Shown: positions 1-9,321 of the stretch, piece after piece | Position numbering within the stretch: the first letter of the stretch is position 1 | Layout of the letters: the number at the start of each line of letters is the position of its first letter | Origin: Betaproteobacteria bacterium | GTDB lineage: Bacteria > Pseudomonadota > Gammaproteobacteria > Burkholderiales > Casimicrobiaceae | Length of the DNA stretch: 64,000 nucleotides | Assembly (NCBI GenBank): GCA_013298145.1 | Contig: JAAFJO010000002.1 | Location: forward strand, 744,001-808,000 | Direction: 5' to 3' | Notes under the pieces: model-generated | What the model was told of the DNA's origin: nothing | The model's input: only the letters and a program-made list of their open reading frames with translations | The model's database searches: none | Translations under genes and position numbers: made by a program

Positions 1-309
1 TTTGTGTACGACCTGGCGATTACCGTGAACGATTGGTGTATCGACTCGGTGGGTGAGCTCGATCCGGTGCGCCTCAAGGCAATGCTCGTTGCTTATTGTG
101 GCGTGCGTGCGCTTACCGAGAACGAACAGTCGGTGTGGCCTGCAATGCTTCGCGCTGGCGCGCTACGCTTTTGGCTATCGCGGCTCGATGATTTTCATTT
201 CCCACGAAGCGCGGAGTTAAACACGCCAAAAGATCCGACGCATTTTGAGCGGGTGCTTCGCTCGCGTGTGGATCGTCCGCACTACTGGCCCGAGGAGCTC
301 GCATCGTGA
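1..309 (+). CDS. thrB: Homoserine kinase, C-terminal part (cut by window edge)
   Basis: The reading frame is open from the first base and ends at 309, so this is the last ~102 residues of a longer protein. The segment with [42 protein letters not shown] and the [11 protein letters not shown] end matches the C-terminus of the aminoglycoside-phosphotransferase-like homoserine kinase (ThrB type II) that phosphorylates L-homoserine in threonine synthesis. The nucleotide-binding and catalytic loops lie outside the window. The stop overlaps the start of the next gene (GTGA), indicating translational coupling. Confidence 0.85.
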   Translation, partial: FVYDLAITVNDWCIDSVGELDPVRLKAMLVAYCGVRALTENEQSVWPAMLRAGALRFWLSRLDDFHFPRSAELNTPKDPTHFERVLRSRVDRPHYWPEELAS

Positions 310-1121
310 CTGAGTCAAATTCCGAAAAACCACCGATCATCGCCGCGTCAGTACCGGCGCGCGACGGCTACGATTGGGTGCGGCTCTCGATTCGTTTATT
401 CCGATTGCAGTGGCTGCGCTACTGCGCGCTCGCTGCGCTTTTCACCTTGATTACGCAAATCACCGGCGCGTTAACGGGCGGATTGCTTGCGTTTTTTCTG
501 AAGCCTATCTTGTCGGTGGGTTTTTTAGCCGCTGCGTGGCATCACGAGCGCGGCGAAACGCCCGAGGTGAAGCATTTGTTTGCGGGCTTTCGGTCAAACG
601 TGGGTGCGCTGCTGCCGCTCGGCTTGTTTTACCTGTTTGGACTTCTGATCGCGGTCACGGTTGCGGCTTATGGTTCAGGGTTGGACTTACGATTACTGAT
701 GGAAGCCCAAGCCGCCCAGGAGCCCGCGAAGATCGACCCTGAAAAGCTCGTGCAGTTCATGATTTTCACGATGCTCGTGATGCTTCCGATCAACGCTGCG
801 CTTTGGTTTGCGCCCGCCTTAATTGTGTTCTCGGATGCTGGGCCGTTTTCTGCGCTCAAAGAATCGTTCTTCGCGTGGACGAGGAATATTGCAGCGGTGT
901 CGGTGTTCTCGATCACCTTCTTCGCAGTCGTCCTGATCACGCTGTTGGCAGTTGCGCCCTTGCTACTGATGTCTGGCGGTGCATTTCAAAATGTGATCGT
1001 GATGATTGCGGTAGTTCCAGTGATTGCGATCTACATGATTAGCGACTATGTGAGCTACCGCCGAGTGTTTCATCGCACCGAACGTTTGGCAGCGAACGAA
1101 AGCCGCCCACCGCAGGAGTAG
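306..1121 (+). CDS. BPSS1780-family integral membrane protein
   Basis: A 271-residue polytopic inner-membrane protein with a GTG start inside the thrB stop. A short polar N-terminus is followed by hydrophobic stretches near residues 35-75, 95-125, 150-180 and 195-250, and an Arg/Glu-rich tail. The pattern and its place directly after thrB match the betaproteobacterial family named after BPSS1780, whose function is unknown. No catalytic motif is visible. The opposite-strand uvrD follows after a 77-bp gap with no clear terminator. Confidence 0.7.
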   Translation: MTESNSEKPPIIAASVPARDGYDWVRLSIRLFRLQWLRYCALAALFTLITQITGALTGGLLAFFLKPILSVGFLAAAWHHERGETPEVKHLFAGFRSNVGALLPLGLFYLFGLLIAVTVAAYGSGLDLRLLMEAQAAQEPAKIDPEKLVQFMIFTMLVMLPINAALWFAPALIVFSDAGPFSALKESFFAWTRNIAAVSVFSITFFAVVLITLLAVAPLLLMSGGAFQNVIVMIAVVPVIAIYMISDYVSYRRVFHRTERLAANESRPPQE

Positions 1122-1198
1122 CAAGCGGCTCTTAGGGAGATCAGCCCGACTTCAAGGCGACATTACGTTGCGATGGTCTGCGCGAACGCGACCTCCGC

Positions 1199-3436
1199 CT
1201 ACGCCGCTTCCAATTTCGCGAATTCGAGCGCGAGCCGCTTGATGCCGAAATCCACGAAATTCACCTCGACTTGCGTGTTTTTGCCGCTGCCCTCTGCGCC
1301 GATGATCACGCCTGTGCCGAACTTTGCGTGACGCACCTGTTGGCCCACGCGAAAGCCGCCATGATCGCGCGGCAAGCTGTGTGAATTCGCGCTCCAGTTG
1401 GAGCGCGGAATCGCCTCCGAGGCAATCGGAGTATCCAAGAAATTTCTTGGCTTTGCTGAAAGCCACTGCAGCAACGTCGCTGGCAACTCGTCGATAAAGC
1501 GAGAGGGCACGTTGTAGCGCGTTTGCCCATGCAGCATCCGCATCTGCGCGAGCGTGAGGTGTAAGCGTTTCTTCGCGCGCGTTACGGCAACATACATCAG
1601 CCGTCGCTCTTCTTCGAGCCCGCCGTCATCGTTGAGCGAGTTGTCATGCGGGAACAAACCTTCCTCAAGCCCGGTGATGAACACGTAGTCGAACTCCAGG
1701 CCTTTGGCTGAATGAACCGACATCATTTGCAACGCGGCTCGCCCTTCTGCGGCTTGTGTATCGCCCGCTTCGAGGGAGGCATGCGCGAGAAACGCTGAGA
1801 TCGGATCATCGATTTCGCTCGTAGCACCCGTTTCATCCTCGACACGAATTACGCCATCGGTTTCGCGAAGAAAACTGTCTGCTGCGCTGACTAATTCTTC
1901 CAAGTTTTCGACCCGCTCCTGACCGTCTTTATCAAGACGGTAGTGGCCCACGAGTCCACTTGCTTCAATCAGGTGACGCACAATTTCTGGAAGCACTAAT
2001 CCTTTCGTTGCAATGCGCATGTTTTCAACGATGCCGATGAACTGTGCCATGGCTGCCTGAGCCCGCCCACCTGCACCCCCGCCACACGCGGCTTGCCACA
2101 ACGTGGTGCCGCTCTGGCGCGCAACGTTTTGCAGGTTTTCGATTGACTTCGCGCCGATCCCGCGCGCTGGGAAATTCACTACGCGCAGGAAAGCGTTGTC
2201 ATCATCGGGATTGTTGAGAAGCCGCAAATAGGCCATCGCATGCTTGATCTCAGCACGCTCGAAGAAGCGGAGACCACCGTAGACGCGATAGGCAATGCCA
2301 GCATTGAAAAGACCGTGCTCAAACAGCCGAGACTGCGCGTTTGATCGATACAAGATCGCGACTTCGTCCAGTGAAACGCCATCGCTGATAGCGGCCTTTA
2401 CGCTATCGATCACATAAGCCGCTTCATCGCCGTCGCTGTAGCCCTGAAACACGCGAATCGCCTCGCCGTGACCGCGGTCGGTCCAGAGCTCTTTACCGAG
2501 CCTGCCGTTGTTATTGCGAATGAGCGCGTTGGCCGCGTCGAGGATGTTGCCGAAGCTTCGGTAATTTTGTTCGAGCTTGATCAACTTCGCAGGCGAGAAA
2601 TCGTGTTCAAAGCGCTGCATATTTGCAACCTTTGCGCCGCGAAAGCTGTAGATCGATTGATCATCGTCGCCAACAGCGAAGACTGCGGTTTCACGGCCTG
2701 CAATGAGGCGCAACCACTTGTATTGCAGCGTATTCGTGTCTTGAAACTCGTCTACCAGAATGTGGCGGAAACGCGCGTTGTAGTGTTCACGCAGCGCCTG
2801 ATTGTTGGCGAGTACCTCATAAGTGCGAAGCATCAACTCTGAAAAATCCACCACGCCTTCACGCTGACAAGTCGCCTCGTAGAGCTGATAGATCTCTACT
2901 TGTTTGCGGGTGTAGTCGTCAAACGCTTCCACGGCGTTGGCGCGCATACCTTCTTCTTTTGCCGAGGAGATGAACCACGCCATTTGCTTCGCGGGATACT
3001 TTTCGTCGTCAATATTGGCGGCTTTGAGGATTCGCTTAATCAGCGCTACCTGATCTTGCGTGTCCATGATGGTGAACGTTTGTGGCAAGCCGGCTTCTCG
3101 CCAGTGAATTCGCAAGAAGCGGTTACAAAGACCGTGGAAGGTGCCGATCCACATGTTGCGAACATTCAGTGGAATCATCGCCGCGAGGCGCGTCACCATT
3201 TCCTTCGCTGCTTTGTTAGTGAACGTGACCGCCAAAATGCCCTGCGGCGAGCTTTGCGCGGTTGATAAGAGCCACGCGATCCGTGTCGTTAACACGCGGG
3301 TTTTGCCAGATCCCGCGCCCGCGAGCACCAGAGAGGAGACGTGCGGCAGCGTGACAGCGGTACGCTGCGGTTCATTGAGCTTGTCGAGGAGCGTAGCGCT
3401 CGGGGAAGGCGAAGACGGAGACTGCAGTTCAAACAT
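1199..3436 (-). CDS. uvrD: UvrD/PcrA-type superfamily 1 DNA helicase
   Basis: A 745-residue 3'-5' DNA helicase of the UvrD/PcrA group, acting in nucleotide-excision and mismatch repair. Visible motifs in order: Q motif LNEPQRTAV, Walker A AGAGSGKT at residues 39-46, motif II VDEFQDT, motif III GDDDQSIYSFRGA, the LEQNYRS motif, VHSAKGLEF (motif V) and MYVAVTRAKKRL (motif VI). The Tudor-like C-terminus (VGQQVRHAKFGTGVI) that contacts RNA polymerase in UvrD/PcrA is present, which separates it from Rep. There is no Shine-Dalgarno before the ATG at 3436; a TAAAAT hexamer lies 6 nt upstream, so the transcript may be leaderless. Confidence 0.93.
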   Translation of the reverse strand: MFELQSPSSPSPSATLLDKLNEPQRTAVTLPHVSSLVLAGAGSGKTRVLTTRIAWLLSTAQSSPQGILAVTFTNKAAKEMVTRLAAMIPLNVRNMWIGTFHGLCNRFLRIHWREAGLPQTFTIMDTQDQVALIKRILKAANIDDEKYPAKQMAWFISSAKEEGMRANAVEAFDDYTRKQVEIYQLYEATCQREGVVDFSELMLRTYEVLANNQALREHYNARFRHILVDEFQDTNTLQYKWLRLIAGRETAVFAVGDDDQSIYSFRGAKVANMQRFEHDFSPAKLIKLEQNYRSFGNILDAANALIRNNNGRLGKELWTDRGHGEAIRVFQGYSDGDEAAYVIDSVKAAISDGVSLDEVAILYRSNAQSRLFEHGLFNAGIAYRVYGGLRFFERAEIKHAMAYLRLLNNPDDDNAFLRVVNFPARGIGAKSIENLQNVARQSGTTLWQAACGGGAGGRAQAAMAQFIGIVENMRIATKGLVLPEIVRHLIEASGLVGHYRLDKDGQERVENLEELVSAADSFLRETDGVIRVEDETGATSEIDDPISAFLAHASLEAGDTQAAEGRAALQMMSVHSAKGLEFDYVFITGLEEGLFPHDNSLNDDGGLEEERRLMYVAVTRAKKRLHLTLAQMRMLHGQTRYNVPSRFIDELPATLLQWLSAKPRNFLDTPIASEAIPRSNWSANSHSLPRDHGGFRVGQQVRHAKFGTGVIIGAEGSGKNTQVEVNFVDFGIKRLALEFAKLEAA

Positions 3437-3812
3437 CGCTGAATTTTATGGGCATCACCGCCCTAGACGGGGCGCACATCTGTACGTCTATTCAGCACTG
3501 AGAACTCCGATAGAAATCACCTTGATCTACAAAAGCTATTTTTCATAAAGTTATACGCATTGGGGACGACATCAATAAAATACAGAAAGAGGGAAAAGCA
3601 TAAAACGCGGTCCAACCCCAATGAAATAGGGTGTGTGTTGAATTAGAAAAAGGGAAACGATGCCTCGATTCCGATACCGCTTGTCCGAATTTCCTTGAAG
3701 TTCTGTGGTTTGTGCGTGTGCACGCCATTCGGCATGAATAATGCGAAGTGACCACGGCAGAGCGCTGCTGAAAACAAATACACGCGTCGGCACTGCCGCC
3801 GCACCATCGAGG
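3437..3812. other. AT-rich divergent intergenic region (uvrD / diguanylate cyclase)
   Basis: No convincing gene. It holds the uvrD -10-like TAAAAT (minus strand, 3443-3448) and, at 3616-3631, CCCCAATGAAATAGGG, one copy of the dispersed AT-rich intergenic motif described in the findings. Frames that remain open here have no start signal or recognisable composition. Confidence 0.5.
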
Positions 3813-5582
3813 ATGAACCTTCCCTTTCGTTCACTGCGGGCGACGCTTTTGGTGCCGTTTGTGCTGCTTGTTACAGCCGTCGCGGGCACCGTTTCGTATT
3901 TGTCGTACTCGGCCGGCGTGCGCGGCGCCGAGGACATGTCGCGCCGTTTACTCGAAGACGTCGCGATCCGCATCGCTCAGGCCACCACACAGTATTTGGC
4001 GACCTCGTCGGTGGTGCTCAATGTGGTGTCGCCCGACGGGTCAGAAGCCGCAGTCGATAGCGCTGAATTCAATGCGCTTTCCCCAGTGCTCATCACCGAT
4101 GTTGAAAAGCGATTGTGGATCGCCTCGGGGCTCTACCCAGAACAAAATAGCTACGTTTACTACGGTAGTGAAACTGGGCGATTTGTGGGCATCGAACGCA
4201 GCGCCCCGGGCGGCCCTGAGGTTCGCCTTCGCGCTCAACCCAATGAGCCGCGCCGTGTTTATCGTGCAATCTCGCCCGAGAAGCGCGGCGCGCTTTTACG
4301 CGAAGAAGATTTCAACCCCCACGAACGCCCTTGGTATCGGCTCGCGGTGGAACGCGGTCGAAAAACGTGGACGCCGCTGTATAAAAATTTCTCCAGTGGC
4401 GACCTCACCATCACGCTCGCAAAGCCGATTTTGCGCGCTGATGGCAGCGTGCGTGGCGTTGCAGCGACTGATATGTCGTTGACGCGACTCTCGAAATTCG
4501 TACGTGACCTGAAAATCAGCGAAAACGGCGTTGCGTTTGTGGTCGAGCCCGACGGCGCGCTGGTCGCCACCTCTTCTCTTGAAGACGGTGCGAGCGCATC
4601 GAGCGCGCGGCAGCGAAAACTGGCCGCGCAACATTCCTCCGCGTTCGTGCGCGATGCGTATGCCGCGCTCTCCCGCTTGCCCGCGCAGGCGCAAGCGCCG
4701 CAAGCCTCGGGCAGCACCGCCGTTCGTCATCTGCCGTTCGAAAGCGCACTCGGTGCTGCTTTTTTATCCTCCATTGACTATCGTGATGATGCAGGACTCA
4801 ACTGGCGTTTCATCGTTGCAGTCCCCCGTGCCGATCACATGGCACCGGTGTATCGCAGCATGGCGGAGAACCTCGCTGTGAGCGCAGCAGCGCTGTTGAT
4901 TGCGATCGCGCTGGGGGCGTGGGTATTGCATCGTGTTGCCAATGACGTGTCGAGCGTGTCGCGCGCGGCCGCTCGATTGATTTCCGGGCAAGGTCCGATC
5001 ACCGCGATTCCAGATCGGGAAGACGAGATTGGTGCGCTTGCCAGTTCAATGGCTGCCATTCAGGATCAATTGTGGTTCGACAAGCTCACCGGTGCACTCA
5101 ATCGCGACGCGTTTTCTCGGCAATTTGCGCACGCGGTGGATTCGCTGCCGGATGATGAGCGCCTCGCTGTGGTCTACATCGATCTTGATCGATTCAAAAA
5201 AGTGAACGATCGTCACGGTCATGCTGTGGGCGACGCCGTGCTCGCTAAATCTGCGGAGCGCATTCGTCGCCGTTTGCGTGAGAAAGATTTGTTTGCGCGC
5301 TACGGCGGTGATGAATTCGTAATCATGGTGCGCGGCAATGCAGCGGTCGCAGCAATCAATGCGCTCGCCGAGCGGCTGCGTGAGCGCTTGAGCCTCGGCA
5401 TGACTATTGGCGAAGCCCATGTCGCTGTGGGGGCGTCGATCGGCGTAGCGATCTTTCCCGAGGATGGCACCACGCTGGATGAGCTCGTTGAAATGGCGGA
5501 CTCGCGGATGTACGACGCGAAACGCAAGGCAGCCAACGCCCGGCGTCAGCGAAAGCTAAATATGTTCGTAAGCGCTCCGTAG
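3813..5582 (+). CDS. Membrane diguanylate cyclase: dCache-HAMP-GGDEF
   Basis: A 589-residue inner-membrane signalling enzyme predicted to make c-di-GMP from two GTP. Order: TM helix about residues 12-30, a large periplasmic dCache-like sensor domain to about 340, a second TM helix about 354-376, a HAMP linker, and a C-terminal GGDEF domain. The active-site GGDEF is intact at about residue 498 and an inhibitory-site RxxD (REKD) lies five residues before it, so catalysis with product feedback is expected. The frame is open 24 codons further upstream, but the ATG at 3813 begins a normal short basic N-terminus before TM1, so I chose it. The ligand is unknown. There is no EAL domain. Confidence 0.85.
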   Translation: MNLPFRSLRATLLVPFVLLVTAVAGTVSYLSYSAGVRGAEDMSRRLLEDVAIRIAQATTQYLATSSVVLNVVSPDGSEAAVDSAEFNALSPVLITDVEKRLWIASGLYPEQNSYVYYGSETGRFVGIERSAPGGPEVRLRAQPNEPRRVYRAISPEKRGALLREEDFNPHERPWYRLAVERGRKTWTPLYKNFSSGDLTITLAKPILRADGSVRGVAATDMSLTRLSKFVRDLKISENGVAFVVEPDGALVATSSLEDGASASSARQRKLAAQHSSAFVRDAYAALSRLPAQAQAPQASGSTAVRHLPFESALGAAFLSSIDYRDDAGLNWRFIVAVPRADHMAPVYRSMAENLAVSAAALLIAIALGAWVLHRVANDVSSVSRAAARLISGQGPITAIPDREDEIGALASSMAAIQDQLWFDKLTGALNRDAFSRQFAHAVDSLPDDERLAVVYIDLDRFKKVNDRHGHAVGDAVLAKSAERIRRRLREKDLFARYGGDEFVIMVRGNAAVAAINALAERLRERLSLGMTIGEAHVAVGASIGVAIFPEDGTTLDELVEMADSRMYDAKRKAANARRQRKLNMFVSAP

Positions 5583-5637
5583 ATTAGGGGCGAGGCAACC
5601 CGAAAAGCATGGGTCAAGATTGCATACTATCGGCCGC

Positions 5638-5656
5638 TAGCCCCGCTTAAGTTGGG
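5638..5656. repeat. Dispersed intergenic motif copy
   Basis: TAGCCCCGCTTAAGTTGGG, followed about 15 nt later by ATAGCT, lies in the 175-bp gap before argA. It resembles the copies at 14349 and 21936. Confidence 0.45.
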
Positions 5657-5745
5657 AGAAAGAAGAGATAGCTAAACAGTTGTCGTCTACGCATTCGATG
5701 ATCGATTCAACCGAACGCACAAAGTTTTCCCTCGCAGGGCCTCGA

Positions 5746-5751
5746 TAGAAT
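5746..5751 (+). promoter_or_regulatory. Candidate -10 element of argA (leaderless)
   Basis: TAGAAT ends 6 nt before the argA ATG and no Shine-Dalgarno is present, so transcription would begin at or next to the start codon. The -35 region is poor. Confidence 0.4.
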
Positions 5752-5757
5752 CGTTCT

Positions 5758-7098
5758 ATGTCGAATCTCCCCGCGCCTGCCGTTCCCGTCTCTGAGCTTT
5801 CGGCATTCGTTCCCTCATTCCGCGCCTCCGCACCCTACATTCACGCGTTTCGCGGCAAAACCTTCGTCGTCGCCTTCGGCGGCGAGGTGATCGCCGACGA
5901 CACGTTTCCGAATTTCATTGCCGATTTGAATTTGCTTGCCAGCCTCGGCGTGCGCCTGGTGCTCGTCCACGGCTCGCGCCCGCAGATCGAGAAACTGCTC
6001 GTGCAGCGTGAGATGAAGTCGCTCTATCACAAGGGCGTGCGAATTACGGATGAGCATCAGCTGGGCAGCGTCATCGGCGCGACCGCGCGGGCAAAGGCTC
6101 GTGTCGAAGCGGCGCTTTCGATGGCGCCTCGCACCGCATCGGTTGCCCCCATTCACAACCGCGTCACCAGCGGCAATTTTGTCGTCGCCAAGCCCATCGG
6201 CGTGGTCGATGGGGTCGATATGAAATACAGCGGTGAGGTTCGCCGCATTCACGCTCAAGCGATCAACGATTGCCTTGTCGATGGCGATATCGTCTTGATG
6301 TCAACGCTCGCGTATTCCACGTCGGGCGATACCTTCAACCTAACAGTCGAAGAGGTTGCGACCCAAACCGCAATCGCATTGAAGGCACAGAAGCTGATTT
6401 TTTTGCTCGACACACCGGGTGTGCTTGACGCAGAAGGCCAAATTATCAGCACGCTCTACACTCGTGAAGCGAGTGATATCGCGAGTAAAGCGCCGCAAGC
6501 CTCAGATGTGCAATTGTTTCTTCAGGCAGCCGTTCGTGCCTGCCAAAAGGGCGTCGCTCGGGCGCATTTGATTGGTCGCAAGTTAGACGGCGCGATTTTG
6601 CAGGAGCTTTTCACTCGCGACGGTATCGGCACCATGATCTCTGTCGATAGCTTGGATAATTTGCGTCCTGCGACGATTGACGATATCGGCGCGTTGCTTT
6701 CAATCATCGAGCCGCTTGAAAAGCAGGGTATTTTGGTGCCCCGCGCACGCGCCACATTCGAGCGCGAGATTGATCGCTTCTTCCTCGCCGAACATGACGG
6801 ACAAGTAATCGGTTGTGCCGCGCTCTATCCGTTCCCTGAAGCGAATAAAGCAGAGCTCGCGTGTTTAGCGGTGAACTCCGATTACCGCCGTGAAGGCTAT
6901 GGCGAACGACTCATGCGCGCGGTTGAACGCGCCGCGAAAGAGCAAGGCATCAACACGCTTTTCGTGCTCACCACGCGAACAGCCCACTGGTTTTTGGAAC
7001 GCGGGTTTCGCCCCGCAACGATCACTGATTTGCCTGAAAAAAAGCAGGCACTTTATAACTTCGAACGCAATTCGCAGGTCTACGTGAAGTCGCTTTGA
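5758..7098 (+). CDS. argA: Amino-acid N-acetyltransferase (N-acetylglutamate synthase)
   Basis: A 446-residue enzyme for the first step of arginine synthesis, acetylating L-glutamate with acetyl-CoA. Residues 1-290 form an amino-acid-kinase-like domain (FVVAFGGEVIADD, VLVHGSRPQI) that in this family binds the feedback inhibitor arginine. Residues about 300-446 form the GNAT domain with the acetyl-CoA loop YRREGYGERLM. Length and two-domain build match the classical ArgA rather than the short form. The ATG at 5758 begins a typical N-terminus but has no ribosome-binding site; see the -10-like TAGAAT just upstream. Confidence 0.93.
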   Translation: MSNLPAPAVPVSELSAFVPSFRASAPYIHAFRGKTFVVAFGGEVIADDTFPNFIADLNLLASLGVRLVLVHGSRPQIEKLLVQREMKSLYHKGVRITDEHQLGSVIGATARAKARVEAALSMAPRTASVAPIHNRVTSGNFVVAKPIGVVDGVDMKYSGEVRRIHAQAINDCLVDGDIVLMSTLAYSTSGDTFNLTVEEVATQTAIALKAQKLIFLLDTPGVLDAEGQIISTLYTREASDIASKAPQASDVQLFLQAAVRACQKGVARAHLIGRKLDGAILQELFTRDGIGTMISVDSLDNLRPATIDDIGALLSIIEPLEKQGILVPRARATFEREIDRFFLAEHDGQVIGCAALYPFPEANKAELACLAVNSDYRREGYGERLMRAVERAAKEQGINTLFVLTTRTAHWFLERGFRPATITDLPEKKQALYNFERNSQVYVKSL

Positions 7099-7135
7099 TC
7101 GACCGCGTATCGCCTGACACTGAAAGAGGAAACAT

Positions 7136-7417
7136 ATGTCAAGAATGGTTCAATGCATCAAACTTGGTCGCGAAGCCGAAGGGCTTGATTTCGCGCCGTA
7201 TCCGGGCGAACTCGGTAAGCGGATTTGGGAGAGTGTGAGCAAAGAAGCATGGGCTGGCTGGATCAAACATCAAACGATGTTGATCAATGAAAATCGGCTG
7301 GGGCTTGCCGATCCGCGCGCCCGAAAGTATCTCGCTGAACAGATGGAAAAGTACTTCTTTTCGGGCGGTGCTGAAATTGCAAGCGGCTACGTGCCACCCA
7401 AAGCGCAGGATCGGTAG
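7136..7417 (+). CDS. yggX: Fe(II)-trafficking / oxidative damage protection protein YggX
   Basis: A 93-residue cytosolic protein beginning [19 protein letters not shown], with the conserved [12 protein letters not shown] and [16 protein letters not shown] segments. YggX is linked to iron handling and protection of Fe-S clusters from oxidation. A good ribosome-binding site (AAGAGGAAA) precedes the ATG. It follows argA by 37 bp and precedes the peroxidase-related gene by 23 bp, so the three may be co-transcribed. Confidence 0.92.
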   Translation: MSRMVQCIKLGREAEGLDFAPYPGELGKRIWESVSKEAWAGWIKHQTMLINENRLGLADPRARKYLAEQMEKYFFSGGAEIASGYVPPKAQDR

Positions 7418-7440
7418 TCGTCGTTTTCAGGCAGTCCAAG

Positions 7441-8025
7441 ATGACCCAATCCATCTCCCGCTTCCCCGTGCCCGAGCTTGCGGATATCCCCGATGACATT
7501 CGAGCTCGCATGCTTGAAGTGCAAGAAAAGGCTGGATTTATTCCGAACGTATTTCTTACGCTCGCGCATCGCCCGGCAGAATGCCGCGCGTTTTTCGCGT
7601 ATCACGATGCGTTGATGCTCAAAGAAACGGTTGCTCTGAACAAAGCAGAGCGCGAGATGATTGTGGTTGCTACCAGTGGCGCGAACGATTGTCTTTATTG
7701 CGTCGTGGCGCACGGGGCGATTCTGCGTGTTTACACAAAAAATCCGCGCATTGCGGACCAAGTCGCAATCAATCATCGAAAGGCCGAGATCACGCTGAAG
7801 CAGCGCGCAATGCTCGATTACGCGCTCAAAGTTGCATTGCGTTCGAACGAAATTGAAGCGAGCGATTTCGAAGCCCTTCACGCACACGGTTTTACCCAGG
7901 ATGACGTTTGGGATATTGGCTCAATCGCCGCCTTCTTCGGCATGAGCAATCGGATCGCGAACTTCGCGAGCATGCGTCCGAACGATGAGTTTTATTTGAT
8001 GGGGCGCGTACCGCGAGCGAAATAG
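7441..8025 (+). CDS. Peroxidase-related protein, carboxymuconolactone decarboxylase/AhpD-like fold
   Basis: A 194-residue protein with an AhpD-type core: the CLYCVVAHGAIL segment near residue 82 supplies the CxxC cysteine pair and the downstream histidine of the alkylhydroperoxidase family. The N-terminus (PVPELADIPDDIRARMLEVQEKAGFIPNVF in outline) is typical of the uncharacterised peroxidase-related subgroup. Its likely role is thiol-based peroxide reduction, fitting its neighbour yggX. The physiological reductant is not apparent. Confidence 0.8.
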   Translation: MTQSISRFPVPELADIPDDIRARMLEVQEKAGFIPNVFLTLAHRPAECRAFFAYHDALMLKETVALNKAEREMIVVATSGANDCLYCVVAHGAILRVYTKNPRIADQVAINHRKAEITLKQRAMLDYALKVALRSNEIEASDFEALHAHGFTQDDVWDIGSIAAFFGMSNRIANFASMRPNDEFYLMGRVPRAK

Positions 8026-8059
8026 TTTGCTCGCGCGCTCGAAGCCAGTTTGATCACGA

Positions 8060-8521
8060 ATGACGCTGCCCCCCGATTCAGTAACGTTTCGAAGCGCAAC
8101 CCCCGAGGATGCGGCACACATCGTGCACCATGCGCACGGCCGGGGGCGAGCGACAGCGCAGGATCGTGAGAACTATCGCGCTTGGGCTGCATCCGCGTTG
8201 CAGCGTGGCCTCTATCACGCGCGTTTCGCATGCATTAACGAAACTGTGATCGCGGGTGCCGGTGTGCTTTATTTCGAGGGCGGCCCGGCCCTAGGCACAG
8301 CTTCGCCGATGCGTGCGCGACTGGTCAATGTGTTTACTGAGCCTGAACCCCGTTACAAAGGTTTGAGTGCAGCGCTCTGTGCGCAAGTGCTCGATCATGT
8401 ACGGGCGTGCGGCGTGCAGTTGGTCGCGCTTGCCTGCACTGCGGATTCGCGCGGCATTTATAAACGACTCGGCTTCAAAGCGTACCCGGCTGAGATGCGG
8501 CTATTGCTTCCAGAGTCTTAA
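8060..8521 (+). CDS. GNAT-family N-acetyltransferase
   Basis: A 153-residue single-domain GNAT protein: N-terminal FRSATPEDAAHI, a central strand with LVNVFTEPEPRYKGLSAAL as the acetyl-CoA-binding motif A (RYKGLS in place of the canonical RGxGIG), and a C-terminal YKRLGFKAYPAEMRL. The acceptor cannot be deduced. It starts 34 bp after the previous gene on the same strand. Confidence 0.75.
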   Translation: MTLPPDSVTFRSATPEDAAHIVHHAHGRGRATAQDRENYRAWAASALQRGLYHARFACINETVIAGAGVLYFEGGPALGTASPMRARLVNVFTEPEPRYKGLSAALCAQVLDHVRACGVQLVALACTADSRGIYKRLGFKAYPAEMRLLLPES

Positions 8522-8658
8522 ACGCCCACCACACGCTGAATGAGTCCGCGTGACGGAGCGCGCGTGGGACTGGGTCAGCGTTTCCCTAGATTGCGGCAAA
8601 ATATCGCATTGCGCAGACGAAACGGTCTGCCCCTAATTTCTGATTTTGGTTTCCCATC

Positions 8659-8988
8659 ATGACCTACGCCGTCAACGACAACTGCATCAAGTGCAAATTC
8701 ACCGATTGTGTGGATGTGTGTCCCGTCGATTGTTTTTATGAAGGCGAGAACATGCTCGTCATTCATCCGGATGAGTGCATCGATTGCGGCGTTTGCGAAC
8801 CGGAATGCCCGGTCGATGCGATCAAGCCGGATTCGGACATCGATGAGAAGTGGGTGAAGTTAAACGCGGAATACGCGCCGCTGTGGCCGAACATCTCGCG
8901 TAAGAAAGCCGCGCCGCCGGATGCGGATGACTGGCGGAATAAGCCGAACAAGATCGAGTTTTTCTCGCCGGAGCCTGGGAAGAAATAG
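8659..8988 (+). CDS. fdxA: 7Fe-8S ferredoxin
   Basis: A 109-residue FdxA-type ferredoxin. Cys9, Cys17 and Cys21-Pro give the 3Fe-4S pattern, and Cys40, Cys43, Cys46 and Cys50-Pro the 4Fe-4S pattern. The C-terminal extension ([19 protein letters not shown]) is characteristic of this family. It is a soluble one-electron carrier whose partner is unknown here. It appears monocistronic. Confidence 0.93.
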   Translation: MTYAVNDNCIKCKFTDCVDVCPVDCFYEGENMLVIHPDECIDCGVCEPECPVDAIKPDSDIDEKWVKLNAEYAPLWPNISRKKAAPPDADDWRNKPNKIEFFSPEPGKK

Positions 8989-9321
8989 CCTTACTCGGCT
9001 CGGGGCTACCGCTTCGCGATGAGTGCTCCTCAAAGGCGCTACGATTGGCGCCCAGTAAGTTAGGAGTTTGGCGCTGCTTTTATAGTTCCTCTACAGTTGT
9101 GAAAATTTACGTCTAACCCGCAAACGGCTTAGGGTATGTAGAGGAAGCTGAATGATTGAATGCGGCGGAGTTCCGCCCAGCTGCGGGCCGTCTGCGTCGC
9201 TCGATCCAGATTCGTACACGCCCGCGAGCCGTCGCGATTCCCCGCTGGCTATCGCCTCGCTAGAGACAACGATTCATCCGGTTTGCATACTCCGCAACAG
9301 TCAAAATAGCTGATTGTTTGC
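8989..9321. other. Intergenic region with long imperfect hairpin
   Basis: No gene recognised. It contains the nested inverted repeat at 9086-9146 and the upstream region of the histidine kinase gene. Confidence 0.5.
9086..9146. repeat. Nested inverted repeat
   Basis: TTCCTCTACA (9086-9095) and TGTAGAGGAA (9137-9146) are perfect complements. Inside them, CTAACCCG and CGGCTTAG pair with one mismatch around a CAAA loop. There is no T-run after it, so a simple intrinsic terminator is unlikely. It could be a structured leader, a protein site or a small mobile repeat. Confidence 0.5.
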
